This document shows, piece by piece, positions 1 to 7,013 of a stretch of DNA of 34,371 bases. Under the pieces are notes generated by a model. That model was given only the letters and a program-made list of their open reading frames with translations, was not told the origin of the DNA and searched no databases. The translations under genes and the position numbers were made by a program. Origin of the DNA: a virus; the IMG/VR virus record IMGVR_UViG_3300042406_000202, positions 1 through 34,371 of that record. The stretch is one strand, 5' to 3'. Every line of letters begins with the position of its first letter. Positions within the stretch are counted from its first letter, which is position 1.

Positions 1-1
1 A

Positions 2-106
2 TCACGCAAGGTGCGCCACACCATCGCGCCCCTCAACAAATCAAACTACGTTTTGATTACCGACCCTTCCCTGCTCAGCCAACTCAACCCCAAAAGGACA
101 ACATGA
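2..106 (+). CDS. C-terminal end of an unidentified protein (partial)
   Basis: An open frame enters from the left edge and ends at TGA 104-106, leaving 34 residues that finish with LLSQLNPKRTT. The stop overlaps the next start as ATGA, the junction style used throughout this operon, which is the main reason for choosing this frame. A second frame is also open here, but it simply runs into the next gene. There is too little sequence to identify a family. Confidence 0.5.
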   Translation, partial: SRKVRHTIAPLNKSNYVLITDPSLLSQLNPKRTT

Positions 107-273
107 CCGACCTGACCCCAACCCAACGCAAACAGATCGCACAGAAAGTGCGGGACGCTGAAGCATTGCAACGCGTGGCTATGTCACGCTGTGCATGGGA
201 CGAAGTGTGGCACCTGCAAGGCGCAATCGTCATGCTGTGTACCCTGCTGGGTAGGGAGGCATTGGTCGAATGA
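103..273 (+). CDS. Small hypothetical phage protein (56 aa)
   Basis: This ORF starts at ATG 103 behind an AAAAGGA Shine-Dalgarno sequence and encodes MTDLTPTQRKQIAQKV and onward to LLGREALVE. It looks helical and soluble, with no motif I recognise. It overlaps the preceding partial gene (ATGA) and the following gene (ATGA at 270-273), so translation is probably coupled. Function is unknown; the overlaps and the ribosome-binding site are what make it credible. Confidence 0.6.
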   Translation: MTDLTPTQRKQIAQKVRDAEALQRVAMSRCAWDEVWHLQGAIVMLCTLLGREALVE

Positions 274-443
274 CTGAACAACCTGACGCCCTGCGATTAG
301 CAGACGAGATTGAACGAACTGGCGCACACCAAGTCGCCGCTGAACTGCGCCGACTGCACCAAGAAAACGAATGGCTATTGGGCGAACTGGAAACCGCCTA
401 TGCCAAAGCCAGGGAAAAACTAACCGCAACCAAGCCCATGTAA
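270..443 (+). CDS. Small coiled-coil-like hypothetical protein (57 aa)
   Basis: ATG 270 overlaps the previous stop. The product starts MTEQPDALRLADEIERTG and has a Leu/Glu-rich helix around residues 19-50 (AAELRRLHQENEWLLGELE) that could form a short coiled coil. Short proteins beginning this way are common in phage accessory operons, with no known function. Its last codons, ATG TAA, form the left part of the inverted repeat at 438-452, so the repeat overlaps the end of the coding region. Confidence 0.65.
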   Translation: MTEQPDALRLADEIERTGAHQVAAELRRLHQENEWLLGELETAYAKAREKLTATKPM

Positions 444-452
444 TCATTACAT
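438..452. repeat. Dispersed 15-bp inverted repeat, copy 1
   Basis: The sequence ATGTAATCATTACAT has 7-bp arms around one central base. It overlaps the stop codon of the gene at 270-443 and lies 27 bp before the next start. The flank on its right, CAACCATCAA, resembles that of copies 2 and 3. It could be an operator, a short RNA hairpin or an intercistronic processing site. Confidence 0.85.
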
Positions 453-478
453 CAACCATCAATCAAAAGGAAATCATC

Positions 479-1258
479 ATGACAACGTACTACACCACCC
501 TGAAATTTCGCCTTGAGCGCCACATGTTCAAGCGCGGTCGCAACAAGGGCAGTGCGCCCATGGGACGCAGAGGCAAGACCCACTACCTGCTCATCGACCG
601 GGGCACACACCTGGCTGTGCGCTTCTGGAACACAGACATCATCCGGGCATACCCGGACGGCAAGGTTATGGTTGACTGCAACGGATGGGCTGACCGCATC
701 ACGACCAAGACACACCTCAACGATGCCCTGCCACAAAGCATGTGGGTAGGCAGTACCAAATTCCGAAGCGAGTCGCAACTGTGCGTCAACACACAGGCGG
801 GTTGCTATTACTACTATGACGGCATCACGTTTGATGCAGACGGCAAACCCACTACGGAACTGCGCCCGTTCAAAGCGCGGCGCATCGACAAAGACGAAGT
901 GGCTGAGTTGAACCAAGCCCTGGACGAGTACGGCTTCAAGGAAATGTTCAAGGTGCTGTGGGGTGCATGTGAGTATGACGAGTCGCACACCATGATTGGC
1001 ACCAACAACCACGACTGGCGGTGGGTACGCAACAAACTCGACCTGTTCGATATGCCTGATGTGCATGCCGACAAGTGGCGCCCCATGGTCGCTTACTTTG
1101 CGTTTGAGGATCGTTGGGTTCTTGACCCACAGACAGGCAACCATCGCAAGACAGGAACCAAACTCAGCCCATCGGAGGCATGGTCGAACCTCATGCGGTG
1201 GGTCAAGAAAGATATGTACAGAACAATCGAAACGGAGGTGTATGAACTCAGTAAGTGA
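479..1258 (+). CDS. Hypothetical phage protein (259 aa)
   Basis: I chose ATG 479 because it follows AAAGGAAA at the usual distance; the frame is open further upstream, but that would overlap the preceding gene. The product begins MTTYYTTLKFRLERHMFKRG, is rich in aromatic and charged residues, has a YYYYDGITFDADGKP segment near the middle, and lacks membrane segments or a recognisable catalytic motif. It sits between copies 1 and 2 of the inverted repeat and just before the MoxR-type ATPase, which suggests shared expression. The exact ribosome-binding cassette AAGGAAATCATCATGA recurs before the gene at 18961. Function unknown. Confidence 0.8.
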   Translation: MTTYYTTLKFRLERHMFKRGRNKGSAPMGRRGKTHYLLIDRGTHLAVRFWNTDIIRAYPDGKVMVDCNGWADRITTKTHLNDALPQSMWVGSTKFRSESQLCVNTQAGCYYYYDGITFDADGKPTTELRPFKARRIDKDEVAELNQALDEYGFKEMFKVLWGACEYDESHTMIGTNNHDWRWVRNKLDLFDMPDVHADKWRPMVAYFAFEDRWVLDPQTGNHRKTGTKLSPSEAWSNLMRWVKKDMYRTIETEVYELSK

Positions 1259-1285
1259 TCTGTAAGGCAAACCCATGAAACTCTC

Positions 1286-1300
1286 ATGTAATCATTACAT
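1286..1300. repeat. Dispersed 15-bp inverted repeat, copy 2
   Basis: This is an exact ATGTAATCATTACAT in the 75-bp gap before the MoxR-type ATPase gene. Together with its flanks it is identical over 26 bp to copy 3. The rest of this gap holds only the AGGA ribosome-binding site of the ATPase gene; I see no convincing promoter. Confidence 0.88.
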
Positions 1301-1333
1301 CAACAACCAAACCTAACTCAACCAGGAACAACC

Positions 1334-2395
1334 ATGATTAAAGTATCCCTCTCCCAATGCGCCGCACTCATCCGTACCTGCGGCACGACCAACACCTTCA
1401 TCGTCCGGGGTCGCCCCGGTATCGGCAAGTCGTCCATCCTCAACATGCTTGCTGAGATGTTGCCCGACTATCTGCCCTGCTACATCGATGTATCCAACCT
1501 TGACCTCGGTGACCTGGGCATGCCTGTCGTTGACAAAGAAAAGATGGTCACCCACTACGCACCCAATGCTCGGTTCGGTATCGGCAATGGGCAGACCAAA
1601 CCTGTCATCATCATGCTTGACGAGTTGGGCAAGGCGTCCCGCCCTGTGCTTAACATGCTGTTGCCTGTCATCCTCGAACACCGCCTGGGCGACACCGAGT
1701 TGCCTACTGGCTCGATCGTATTGGCGACTACCAACCTCGACACCGATGGTGTGGGTGACATGATCCCTGCCCATGCGTACAACCGCATGACCGAGTTGGT
1801 CGTTGACATAACTGTTGACCAGTGGCTTGAGTGGGCGGGTAGCAACGGCGTGTCGCCCGAGGTCATGGCGTTCGCTAAGCAAACCCCCGAGGTGTTCCAG
1901 TGCTATACCGACCTGGGCAAGGGCGAGAAGAATCCCTACATCTTCAATCCGTTGTCGGGCAACGTGCGTACCTTCTGCTCACCTCGCTCATTGGCCAAGG
2001 CATCGCATCTCATCGAGTCGCGTGACATCCTGGGTGAGGCCTTGCTACCTGCCCTGTCCGGCACGATCGGCGAGTCTGCGGCGCGTCAGATGGAGGCATT
2101 GGTCAACCTGTCCGACCAACTGCCCCTGTTCGAGAACATCGTCAAAGACCCGGGCAAGACCAAAATACCTGACAACGACAGCGTGTCTGCGTTGTTCATC
2201 CTGGCGTTCATGTTGGCGGGTCGTGTGACCAATGACACGATGGATGCGGTCATGACGTACGTCACCCGGTGGACTCACTTCGAGGCGCATGCCCTGTTCA
2301 TCACTTCGTTGGCAGGCAACAAGACCAAGGTGGGCATGGCATGTAAGAACCGCCAGTTCACGCAAGCCGCCGCCAAACTCGGCAAGTACTTCTAA
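1334..2395 (+). CDS. MoxR/CbbQ-type AAA+ ATPase
   Basis: This 353-residue protein has the signatures of an AAA+ ATPase of the MoxR/CbbQ/NorQ class (AAA_5). Walker A is GRPGIGKS (residues 26-33), Walker B is VIIMLDEL (about 91-98) and sensor 1 is LATTN (about 130-134). In this class the ATPase works with a von Willebrand factor A protein to remodel or activate a target complex. A VWA protein with a metallopeptidase-like N-terminus lies 1 kb downstream (3362-4522), so I infer that the two act together in the host cytoplasm. The target is unknown. AGGA lies 7 bases before the ATG. CobS-like ATPases of integrative elements are the closest comparison. Confidence 0.92.
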   Translation: MIKVSLSQCAALIRTCGTTNTFIVRGRPGIGKSSILNMLAEMLPDYLPCYIDVSNLDLGDLGMPVVDKEKMVTHYAPNARFGIGNGQTKPVIIMLDELGKASRPVLNMLLPVILEHRLGDTELPTGSIVLATTNLDTDGVGDMIPAHAYNRMTELVVDITVDQWLEWAGSNGVSPEVMAFAKQTPEVFQCYTDLGKGEKNPYIFNPLSGNVRTFCSPRSLAKASHLIESRDILGEALLPALSGTIGESAARQMEALVNLSDQLPLFENIVKDPGKTKIPDNDSVSALFILAFMLAGRVTNDTMDAVMTYVTRWTHFEAHALFITSLAGNKTKVGMACKNRQFTQAAAKLGKYF

Positions 2396-2405
2396 GGGGA
2401 TGGTG

Positions 2406-2588
2406 ATGCTCGTTACCGAATACACAACAGACGGGCGCACCATCGTGCGCTTCCGTAAAGACTGGAATCCCAGTCGCATCAGCAAGGGGTATGTCGCCCC
2501 GCTGAAGAACTATGTGGAGTCGAAGGACGCATGCAAACTGCAACGCGCTCTGTTGTCGTACCCCATCACAAACAAACGAAAGGCCTAA
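2406..2588 (+). CDS. Small hypothetical protein (60 aa)
   Basis: The frame also allows ATG 2400, but AAGGGGA at 2394-2400 is spaced properly only for ATG 2406, giving MLVTEYTTDGRTIVRFRKDW. It is basic, has no recognised domain and ends KRKA. It lies immediately after the MoxR-type ATPase stop and is probably translated from the same message. Confidence 0.7.
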   Translation: MLVTEYTTDGRTIVRFRKDWNPSRISKGYVAPLKNYVESKDACKLQRALLSYPITNKRKA

Positions 2589-2591
2589 GTC

Positions 2592-2783
2592 ATGGAGATC
2601 ACTATCACCGACTTCTTTCTCATTGTGTGGGCTGTCGCCGCTACGTTTGCGGCTTGCGTATTTCACACGCAGGTCATGATCGCTAAGCGGTTCACAGTTC
2701 ACCTATTCGACAACCCCGAGTTGTACGCAGACATTCGCAAATCAATCAACCAAGCAAGGGAAAACTATGAGCAACATCTATGA
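2592..2783 (+). CDS. Small single-span membrane protein (63 aa)
   Basis: After a short head (MEITITD), residues 8-31 (FFLIVWAVAATFAACVFHTQ) form one probable transmembrane helix, followed by a charged cytoplasmic-type tail with IRKSINQARENYEQ. It starts 3 bp after the previous stop and overlaps the next gene by 17 bp. It lies between the ATPase and VWA genes and might tether a complex to the inner membrane; that is inference from position only. Confidence 0.7.
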   Translation: MEITITDFFLIVWAVAATFAACVFHTQVMIAKRFTVHLFDNPELYADIRKSINQARENYEQHL

Positions 2784-3291
2784 AATCGCCCGTAAATTGC
2801 AGATGCCTGGCCTCAACATCCAGGCCACATTTCACCCTACCCGACTGACCACACGCATATTCAACAGCGCCAGACGCATGATTGCATCGGGTCGCATCGA
2901 GGGTAATGGCGGCGCGGCAAAGGTCGCTCAGGTCGTACTCGCCTCCAAGCAAGTGTCCTATGTCAAATGCAACAAGTGGGGGCTTAGTGTGGAAGGTGCG
3001 TATGAGATGGACGAAGCCGCTAAGCAAGAGGTGCGTGACCTGAATGAGGCCTACATTGTGGTTGCAAGTTCGCAGAACGAACACTTTGACGACACCGACC
3101 GCAACTATGCCAGACGCGCGCTTGAGAAGGTGCTGAGTGAAGAATACGCATGGATGACCATGTACAACATCGAGTACCGCAACCAGATCGCTGATGCCTT
3201 CTTGAAGCACCGCCACCCCGCTGACCTGCACAACACACAGCAACTGCTGACTGCCTATGAGTCGGGCGAACCCTTTCCCATCCCCATGTAA
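2767..3291 (+). CDS. Hypothetical protein between the MoxR-type and VWA genes (174 aa)
   Basis: The product begins MSNIYEIARKLQMPGLN and ends with PIPM. It is mixed alpha/beta, with no catalytic motif, Zn cluster or membrane helix that I can see. It overlaps the preceding membrane-protein gene by 17 bp and lies in the stretch bounded by the MoxR-type ATPase and its probable VWA partner. A role as substrate, adaptor or regulator of that pair is possible but unproven. Like several genes here it ends ATG TAA; the true inverted repeat follows 15 bp later. Confidence 0.78.
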   Translation: MSNIYEIARKLQMPGLNIQATFHPTRLTTRIFNSARRMIASGRIEGNGGAAKVAQVVLASKQVSYVKCNKWGLSVEGAYEMDEAAKQEVRDLNEAYIVVASSQNEHFDDTDRNYARRALEKVLSEEYAWMTMYNIEYRNQIADAFLKHRHPADLHNTQQLLTAYESGEPFPIPM

Positions 3292-3306
3292 GCAATACCG
3301 CTTCGC

Positions 3307-3321
3307 ATGTAATCATTACAT
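3307..3321. repeat. Dispersed 15-bp inverted repeat, copy 3
   Basis: This is an exact ATGTAATCATTACAT in the 70-bp gap before the VWA gene. The 26 bp from 3306 match copy 2 base for base, including the CAACAACCAA flank, so the duplicated or conserved unit is longer than the inverted repeat. Confidence 0.88.
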
Positions 3322-3333
3322 CAACAACCAACT

Positions 3334-3361
3334 GGAGCACCCCTAGCGGGGTGAAATAAAA
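3334..3361 (+). promoter_or_regulatory. Hairpin-separated ribosome-binding site of the VWA gene
   Basis: GGAG (3334-3337) is followed directly by a hairpin, CACCCC-TAGC-GGGGTG (3338-3353, 6-bp stem), then AAATAAAA and ATG 3362. No Shine-Dalgarno sequence lies at normal distance. If the hairpin folds, GGAG is about 8 bases from the ATG in space. The arrangement resembles the hairpin known to bring the Shine-Dalgarno sequence near the start of phage T4 gene 38. It may also make translation depend on RNA folding. Confidence 0.6.
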
Positions 3362-4522
3362 ATGGCTATGTCTGTACCTGATCGTATCAAGCGCGCTCAC
3401 ATTGCAATCATGCAACACAAAGTATTTGCCGGGTACTCTGGCGTCCTGTCGTGTGGCAAGGTGAAGTTTGACGAGCGCATCCCCACCGCATGCACCAACG
3501 GGTGGGACGTTACCTACAACCCTGAGTTCGTTGAAGAACACATGCCGACTGATCCTGAGTTGCGCTTCCTGGTATTGCACGAGGCGACACACAAGGCGTT
3601 CCGTCACCTGCATGTGTGGCGCGAAATCCATGAGGAAAATGCACACCTCGCCAACGTAGCGGCAGACCTGTTCGTCAACCTGGCCTTGGAAGATGCAGAC
3701 AAGGGCGAGGGGTTCGTCAAAATGCCCAAGGTCGGTATCCCGCCTGACCCGCAGTATCGTGGCATGTCTGTCGGTCAGATCTACCAGAAGCTCAAAGAAG
3801 AAGGCGGTGGCCAAGGTGGGGACGGCATGGACGAGCACGACTGGGACGGCGCAGAGGACAGCAACTCTGAGGAAACCCAACGCCGCGCCGAGGAAATCCA
3901 ACGTGCGATCCGTCAGGGTGAGATGCTTCGTAAGAAGTTGGCAGGTAAGGGCGCAGGTGCTCAAGACGGCATCTTCGGTGACATCCTGGCGCCCAAGGTT
4001 GACTGGCGCAAGGCGTTGCGTGACTTCGTTCAGGAGACATGCGCCGGACGTGACGAGGCAACGTGGCGCAGACCTAATCGCCGCTTCCTGTCTGACGATG
4101 TGTACATGCCGTCTATGCAGGGCGTGACGCTCAACGAGTTGGTCATTGGCTTCGACACCTCGGGCTCTGTGTTCGGGGGCGATGAGATGACTCGGTTCGT
4201 CTCGGAGTTGTCCGTCATCATCGAGCAGATCAAACCTGCCAAGTGCCATGTGATTTACTGGGACACACAGGTCGCAGGGCATCAGGTGTTCGAGCATGGG
4301 CAGTTCGCTGTTGCTGACCTCAAGGTCAAGGGCGGCGGGGGTACGGATGGTTCGGTGCTGTTCGACTACCTGCGTGAGAAGAACATCAACCCGCAAGCCA
4401 TTGTGCAGTTCACTGACGGGTATGTCGGCGAGTGGGGTAACACCAGTGTGCCTACCCTGTGGGCGATCACAACCCCCGGCATCGCCGCGCCGTTCGGTAC
4501 GTCTATCGACCTGTCCATGTAA
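3362..4522 (+). CDS. Metallopeptidase-like/VWA domain protein (DUF2201 type)
   Basis: This 386-residue protein has two parts. The N-terminal half carries LHEATHKAF with the zinc-site pattern HExxH (H73, E74, H77) and a downstream NVAADLFVN segment (about 98-106), typical of DUF2201_N predicted metallopeptidases. A Gly/Glu/Asp-rich linker (about 148-200) leads to a C-terminal VWA-like domain with the metal-site motif DTSGS (265-269). Proteins of this kind pair with MoxR ATPases, and one is encoded at 1334-2395. Whether the HEATH site cuts peptides or is structural cannot be told. Its start has the unusual hairpin-separated ribosome-binding site, and its stop lies in inverted repeat copy 4. Confidence 0.9.
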   Translation: MAMSVPDRIKRAHIAIMQHKVFAGYSGVLSCGKVKFDERIPTACTNGWDVTYNPEFVEEHMPTDPELRFLVLHEATHKAFRHLHVWREIHEENAHLANVAADLFVNLALEDADKGEGFVKMPKVGIPPDPQYRGMSVGQIYQKLKEEGGGQGGDGMDEHDWDGAEDSNSEETQRRAEEIQRAIRQGEMLRKKLAGKGAGAQDGIFGDILAPKVDWRKALRDFVQETCAGRDEATWRRPNRRFLSDDVYMPSMQGVTLNELVIGFDTSGSVFGGDEMTRFVSELSVIIEQIKPAKCHVIYWDTQVAGHQVFEHGQFAVADLKVKGGGGTDGSVLFDYLREKNINPQAIVQFTDGYVGEWGNTSVPTLWAITTPGIAAPFGTSIDLSM

Positions 4523-4531
4523 TGGTTACAT
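4517..4531. repeat. Dispersed inverted repeat, variant copy 4
   Basis: ATGTAATGGTTACAT keeps 6-bp arms (ATGTAA/TTACAT) but has a changed centre. It contains the stop codon of the VWA gene and ends one base before the next start (ATG 4533), so it covers the whole junction. Keeping both arms while the centre changes is what a two-fold symmetric protein site or a stem with a free loop would allow. Confidence 0.75.
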
Positions 4532-4532
4532 C

Positions 4533-4823
4533 ATGGACTTACGTTGGGAAAGATCAAAGGGCGGGCGCAAGCCTGAGTACCTACTGCGTGACTATGCCCC
4601 GCAAGGGGTGCCCCCTCGGGGGTTCTTATACACCCATCGACCGATCGTTGGGTTCATCCGACTCACAAACCCTAAGAAGATGCGTTGGCAAGTGGCTAGA
4701 GTCCTGAGCCCGCGTAATTGGAATGACCCATCTATGGAAACCTTGTGCCATTTAACTCGGGTAGATACCGAGGAGGCAATGGCTGTGGCCAGGATGATGC
4801 TGATGGGAGGGTATGGTGAGTGA
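4533..4823 (+). CDS. Hypothetical protein (96 aa)
   Basis: ATG 4533, directly after inverted repeat copy 4, gives MDLRWERSKGGRKPEYLLRD; longer versions would run into the VWA gene. The protein is basic, has a PKKMRWQVARVLSPRNW stretch, and no recognised fold. The message contains two GC-rich hairpins at 4597-4608 (CCCC-GCAA-GGGG) and 4611-4622. No good Shine-Dalgarno sequence is present, so translation may be coupled to the VWA gene. Confidence 0.65.
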   Translation: MDLRWERSKGGRKPEYLLRDYAPQGVPPRGFLYTHRPIVGFIRLTNPKKMRWQVARVLSPRNWNDPSMETLCHLTRVDTEEAMAVARMMLMGGYGE

Positions 4824-5088
4824 CATTCATGACAACAACGCATGGGTAAAGATTGGCACTGGGTGTTGGGGGTATGGGTCGAGGTACGCGGTTAGTTGGT
4901 CTGACCCTCGGGTCACCTTCTCTACGCGTCCATACCCAGACATTCGAGATGTCGGTGCCGCAATCAGTTGCGTAGGGCCTGACGCATGGGTCATCTACAT
5001 CAGGGGCGAACACCGCGCCCAGGTCGAGTCGTGGGACGAAGCAAAGTCCGTAGCGGCACTGCTATACAACGTGGAGGAAACATCATGA
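4813..5088 (+). CDS. Hypothetical protein (91 aa)
   Basis: ATG 4813 follows GGGAGG and overlaps the previous gene by 11 bp; GTG 4816 is an alternative. The product begins MVSDIHDNNAWVKIG and is Trp/Gly/Tyr-rich, with a WVIYIRGEHRAQVESW beta-type segment, and ends EETS. It is probably a small soluble protein. It joins the next gene by ATGA. Confidence 0.7.
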   Translation: MVSDIHDNNAWVKIGTGCWGYGSRYAVSWSDPRVTFSTRPYPDIRDVGAAISCVGPDAWVIYIRGEHRAQVESWDEAKSVAALLYNVEETS

Positions 5089-5357
5089 GCCAACTACGAT
5101 GGGTATTCGTAATGGGTTCCCGCACAGAACCCTGTTGGATGATTCATCAGGGCGATGGTAACGACAAGCGCGACTGGAAACTCGTGGCCTATGCAAAACG
5201 CGCCCGGGATTCTGGGTGGTTCGTACGCATCGGCAACGTCAACCCGGCGATCACTGACGAGAAGATGTACATCGGTGAGGATGTGTTCCCGCCTGACTTC
5301 ATGCTATCGATGCTTCACATGACGCACCGCAACCCGCTAGAGGACGGCAATGAATGA
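5085..5357 (+). CDS. Hypothetical protein (90 aa)
   Basis: I chose ATG 5085 because it forms an ATGA overlap with the previous stop and follows GAGGAAA. The product starts MSQLRWVFVMGSRTEPCW and looks like a compact beta-rich protein. It shares a general Trp- and acid-rich character with its neighbours at 4813 and 5350 and could belong to a set of duplicated small proteins, but I see no clear identity between them. Confidence 0.7.
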   Translation: MSQLRWVFVMGSRTEPCWMIHQGDGNDKRDWKLVAYAKRARDSGWFVRIGNVNPAITDEKMYIGEDVFPPDFMLSMLHMTHRNPLEDGNE

Positions 5358-5598
5358 CGAACCTGAAATCGACAAAGACGACCTGTTATGGGAGGACGTG
5401 CCCCGCGAAGGGGGCCTGCGCGATGTCATCGTGTTCAGGGGGCCTAAGCACAAGATAGAAGGTTGGCTGATGCAGGACTCTCAGACCTCATGGGTCGCTC
5501 GTACTGTGGCAGGGGAACGCGCTGAGTTTGACAATGAAGATGACGCGCGGTCTTTCCTGACGTTGTTGACCGCTGTGAAAAAACCAATGGAGAAATGA
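5350..5598 (+). CDS. Hypothetical acidic protein (82 aa)
   Basis: This ORF overlaps its upstream neighbour by 8 bp. It begins with an acidic head (MNDEPEIDKDDLLWEDV), then a beta-type core with IEGWLMQDSQTSWVAR. There is no recognised domain. Small acidic phage proteins can inhibit or mimic DNA-binding host factors, but nothing here shows that specifically. Confidence 0.68.
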   Translation: MNDEPEIDKDDLLWEDVPREGGLRDVIVFRGPKHKIEGWLMQDSQTSWVARTVAGERAEFDNEDDARSFLTLLTAVKKPMEK

Positions 5599-5599
5599 A

Positions 5600-5905
5600 A
5601 TGGGAATGTTAACTAACCTAATCGACAACCTGTTTGAGGCATCGTGGGACCGCGCGCAAAAGAAGCGGCGGGAGATTGGCTTGGGCGCCACACTGGTCGC
5701 TTCGCCTGATCGCCCCGGCACAAACACCGTCCGACAACTGACCATCAAGGACGCGATGAATGGGCAGTACATCGAGTTCGTTCGACACAAGTACAACCCG
5801 AAAGGGGCGGATGACTATGAGAACGTGGTGTACATCGTGCGGGAAGATGAAACCCTGGTCGATGCCATATCGACTGTGCTTGTGCTGATGAACAAAGAGG
5901 CGTGA
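5600..5905 (+). CDS. Hypothetical protein (101 aa)
   Basis: ATG 5600 comes one base after the previous stop, with GGAG 12 bases upstream. The product has an amphipathic N-terminal helix (MLTNLIDNLFEASWDRAQKK), then a mixed core and a C-terminal helix ending VLVLMNKEA. No motif was recognised. Confidence 0.7.
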   Translation: MGMLTNLIDNLFEASWDRAQKKRREIGLGATLVASPDRPGTNTVRQLTIKDAMNGQYIEFVRHKYNPKGADDYENVVYIVREDETLVDAISTVLVLMNKEA

Positions 5906-5906
5906 C

Positions 5907-6518
5907 ATGAAACAAGTAACAGCCAAAGAGTTACGAGAGCTCGACCCCAAGAGGTTTGAGCGCGAATACTACAAGTGGTGTGAGTACGCGCACGACTACG
6001 AATGGTGGGACTGCATCGATCAGATGTTCACCGACAAGATGGCCGCTGTGGGTGCGCGTGTGGATAAGATTTATTTCTCACTGTCACACTCGCAGGGCGA
6101 CTGCGCGGGGTTCGAAGGTCGCGTAGATGTTTCCAAGTGGATGCACCATGCAAAGTACGACAACGACCGCACGTTTGCCGAGGCTTTCCCTGCGTTGTAT
6201 GTAGCAGTCGTGCAGGATGGGGCGTATGTAATCATTACATCGAACCACAGATACCGCGCCGACCTTGAGTACCGATGCCACATCGAGTACACCGAGCCTG
6301 ATGGTGTGTTCCAACACTTGGACGAAGAGGCGTGGCGTGACCTAGTGACTGACCAAGAGATGGAAGCCGACCTGGAAGCCAACGTCCAGTCATGGGTAGA
6401 CGCGCGCGGTGCTGACCTGTACAGCGACTTACGCAAAGAGTACGAGGTCATCAGCAGTGAAGAGGCCTTCATCGAGTCCTGTGAGTGCAATGAAATAACT
6501 TTTGAAATCGAGGTGTGA
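5907..6518 (+). CDS. Conserved-looking phage hypothetical protein (203 aa)
   Basis: The product begins MKQVTAKELRELDPKRFERE and has a Tyr/Trp/acid-rich core, with an IYFSLSHSQGDCAGFEGRV segment and a C-terminal SSEEAFIESCECNEITF. Proteins with this pattern appear widely in phages from memory, but I do not know an assigned function. It follows the preceding gene by one base, with GAGG upstream. Inverted repeat copy 5 lies inside its coding region at 6226-6240, where it encodes YVIIT. Confidence 0.8.
   Translation: MKQVTAKELRELDPKRFEREYYKWCEYAHDYEWWDCIDQMFTDKMAAVGARVDKIYFSLSHSQGDCAGFEGRVDVSKWMHHAKYDNDRTFAEAFPALYVAVVQDGAYVIITSNHRYRADLEYRCHIEYTEPDGVFQHLDEEAWRDLVTDQEMEADLEANVQSWVDARGADLYSDLRKEYEVISSEEAFIESCECNEITFEIEV
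6226..6240. repeat. Dispersed 15-bp inverted repeat, copy 5 (inside a gene)
   Basis: This is an exact ATGTAATCATTACAT within the 203-residue gene, followed by CGAACC, similar to the CAAC flank of other copies. Because it is read as codons, its full conservation here argues against a role limited to stop/start junctions. Confidence 0.85.
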
Positions 6519-6519
6519 C

Positions 6520-6786
6520 ATGAAGTTTGTAATTCATATTGACGGCAAGCAAGTCTTGCTCAACGCAACGCAAATGGAAATCCTGACTACCGCATTGAGT
6601 GGAGTTGATGCACTGGTGGATATAGATGTGGGGCGAGACAACGGCACCCATGGCTACGCCAAGCAATACATCAACGGCGTGGCGCCCTACTCAGTGCATC
6701 AGAGTCTATCGGCGCGCATCATGACTGATGACGAGTTCGAGACATTCAAGTTCGTAGCTAAGCAGTACGAGGGGAAGACAGCATGA
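6520..6786 (+). CDS. Hypothetical protein (88 aa)
   Basis: ATG 6520 is preferred over 6502 because GAGGTG lies 5-10 bases upstream and the gene then follows the previous stop by one base. The product begins MKFVIHIDGKQVLLNATQ and contains ALVDIDVGRDNGTHGY and a C-terminal helix. It is probably a small alpha/beta protein; function unknown. Confidence 0.7.
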   Translation: MKFVIHIDGKQVLLNATQMEILTTALSGVDALVDIDVGRDNGTHGYAKQYINGVAPYSVHQSLSARIMTDDEFETFKFVAKQYEGKTA

Positions 6787-7013
6787 TTGCAGACAAAGCC
6801 TGTGCAGAGCGAGGTTGCGCTTGTCACGACCCACGAGTCGATGAGCCTGGGGTGCCGATGTACACCAAGGACGAATACGAAGCCCACTACGACAGCGGGT
6901 GGAATGCGGCGCTGGAAATGGCGGCGTTCAGAATTCAACAAAACCTAAAGCGCGCGTTCCCTGAGAACACGTTGGCCAGCTTTGCTGTCTACATCAAGGA
7001 GATGAAGAAATGA
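6783..7013 (+). CDS. Hypothetical Cys-containing protein (76 aa)
   Basis: ATG 6783 overlaps the previous stop (ATGA). The N-terminus carries four potential metal ligands in CAERGCACH, followed by a helical part (YDSGWNAALEMAAFRIQQ). The Cys cluster might bind metal, but its spacing does not match a zinc finger I know. An ATGA overlap leads to the next gene. Confidence 0.65.
   Translation: MIADKACAERGCACHDPRVDEPGVPMYTKDEYEAHYDSGWNAALEMAAFRIQQNLKRAFPENTLASFAVYIKEMKK

Noticed and set aside
438-452. TGTAAT in the inverted repeat as a -10 promoter box
   Set aside because: No -35 element lies at 16-18 bp upstream of copies 1 or 2, and one copy is inside a gene.
3020-4396. 458-residue open frame on the minus strand
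   Set aside because: It is opposite the MoxR-VWA gene block, has no ribosome-binding site or motif, and reflects GC-rich codon use of the plus-strand genes.
4597-4622. Two GC-rich hairpins in the gene at 4533 as a terminator
   Set aside because: Stems are 4-5 bp and no T-run follows directly; they lie inside a coding region and fit codon use (a similar CCCC/GGGG hairpin is at 5401-5413).
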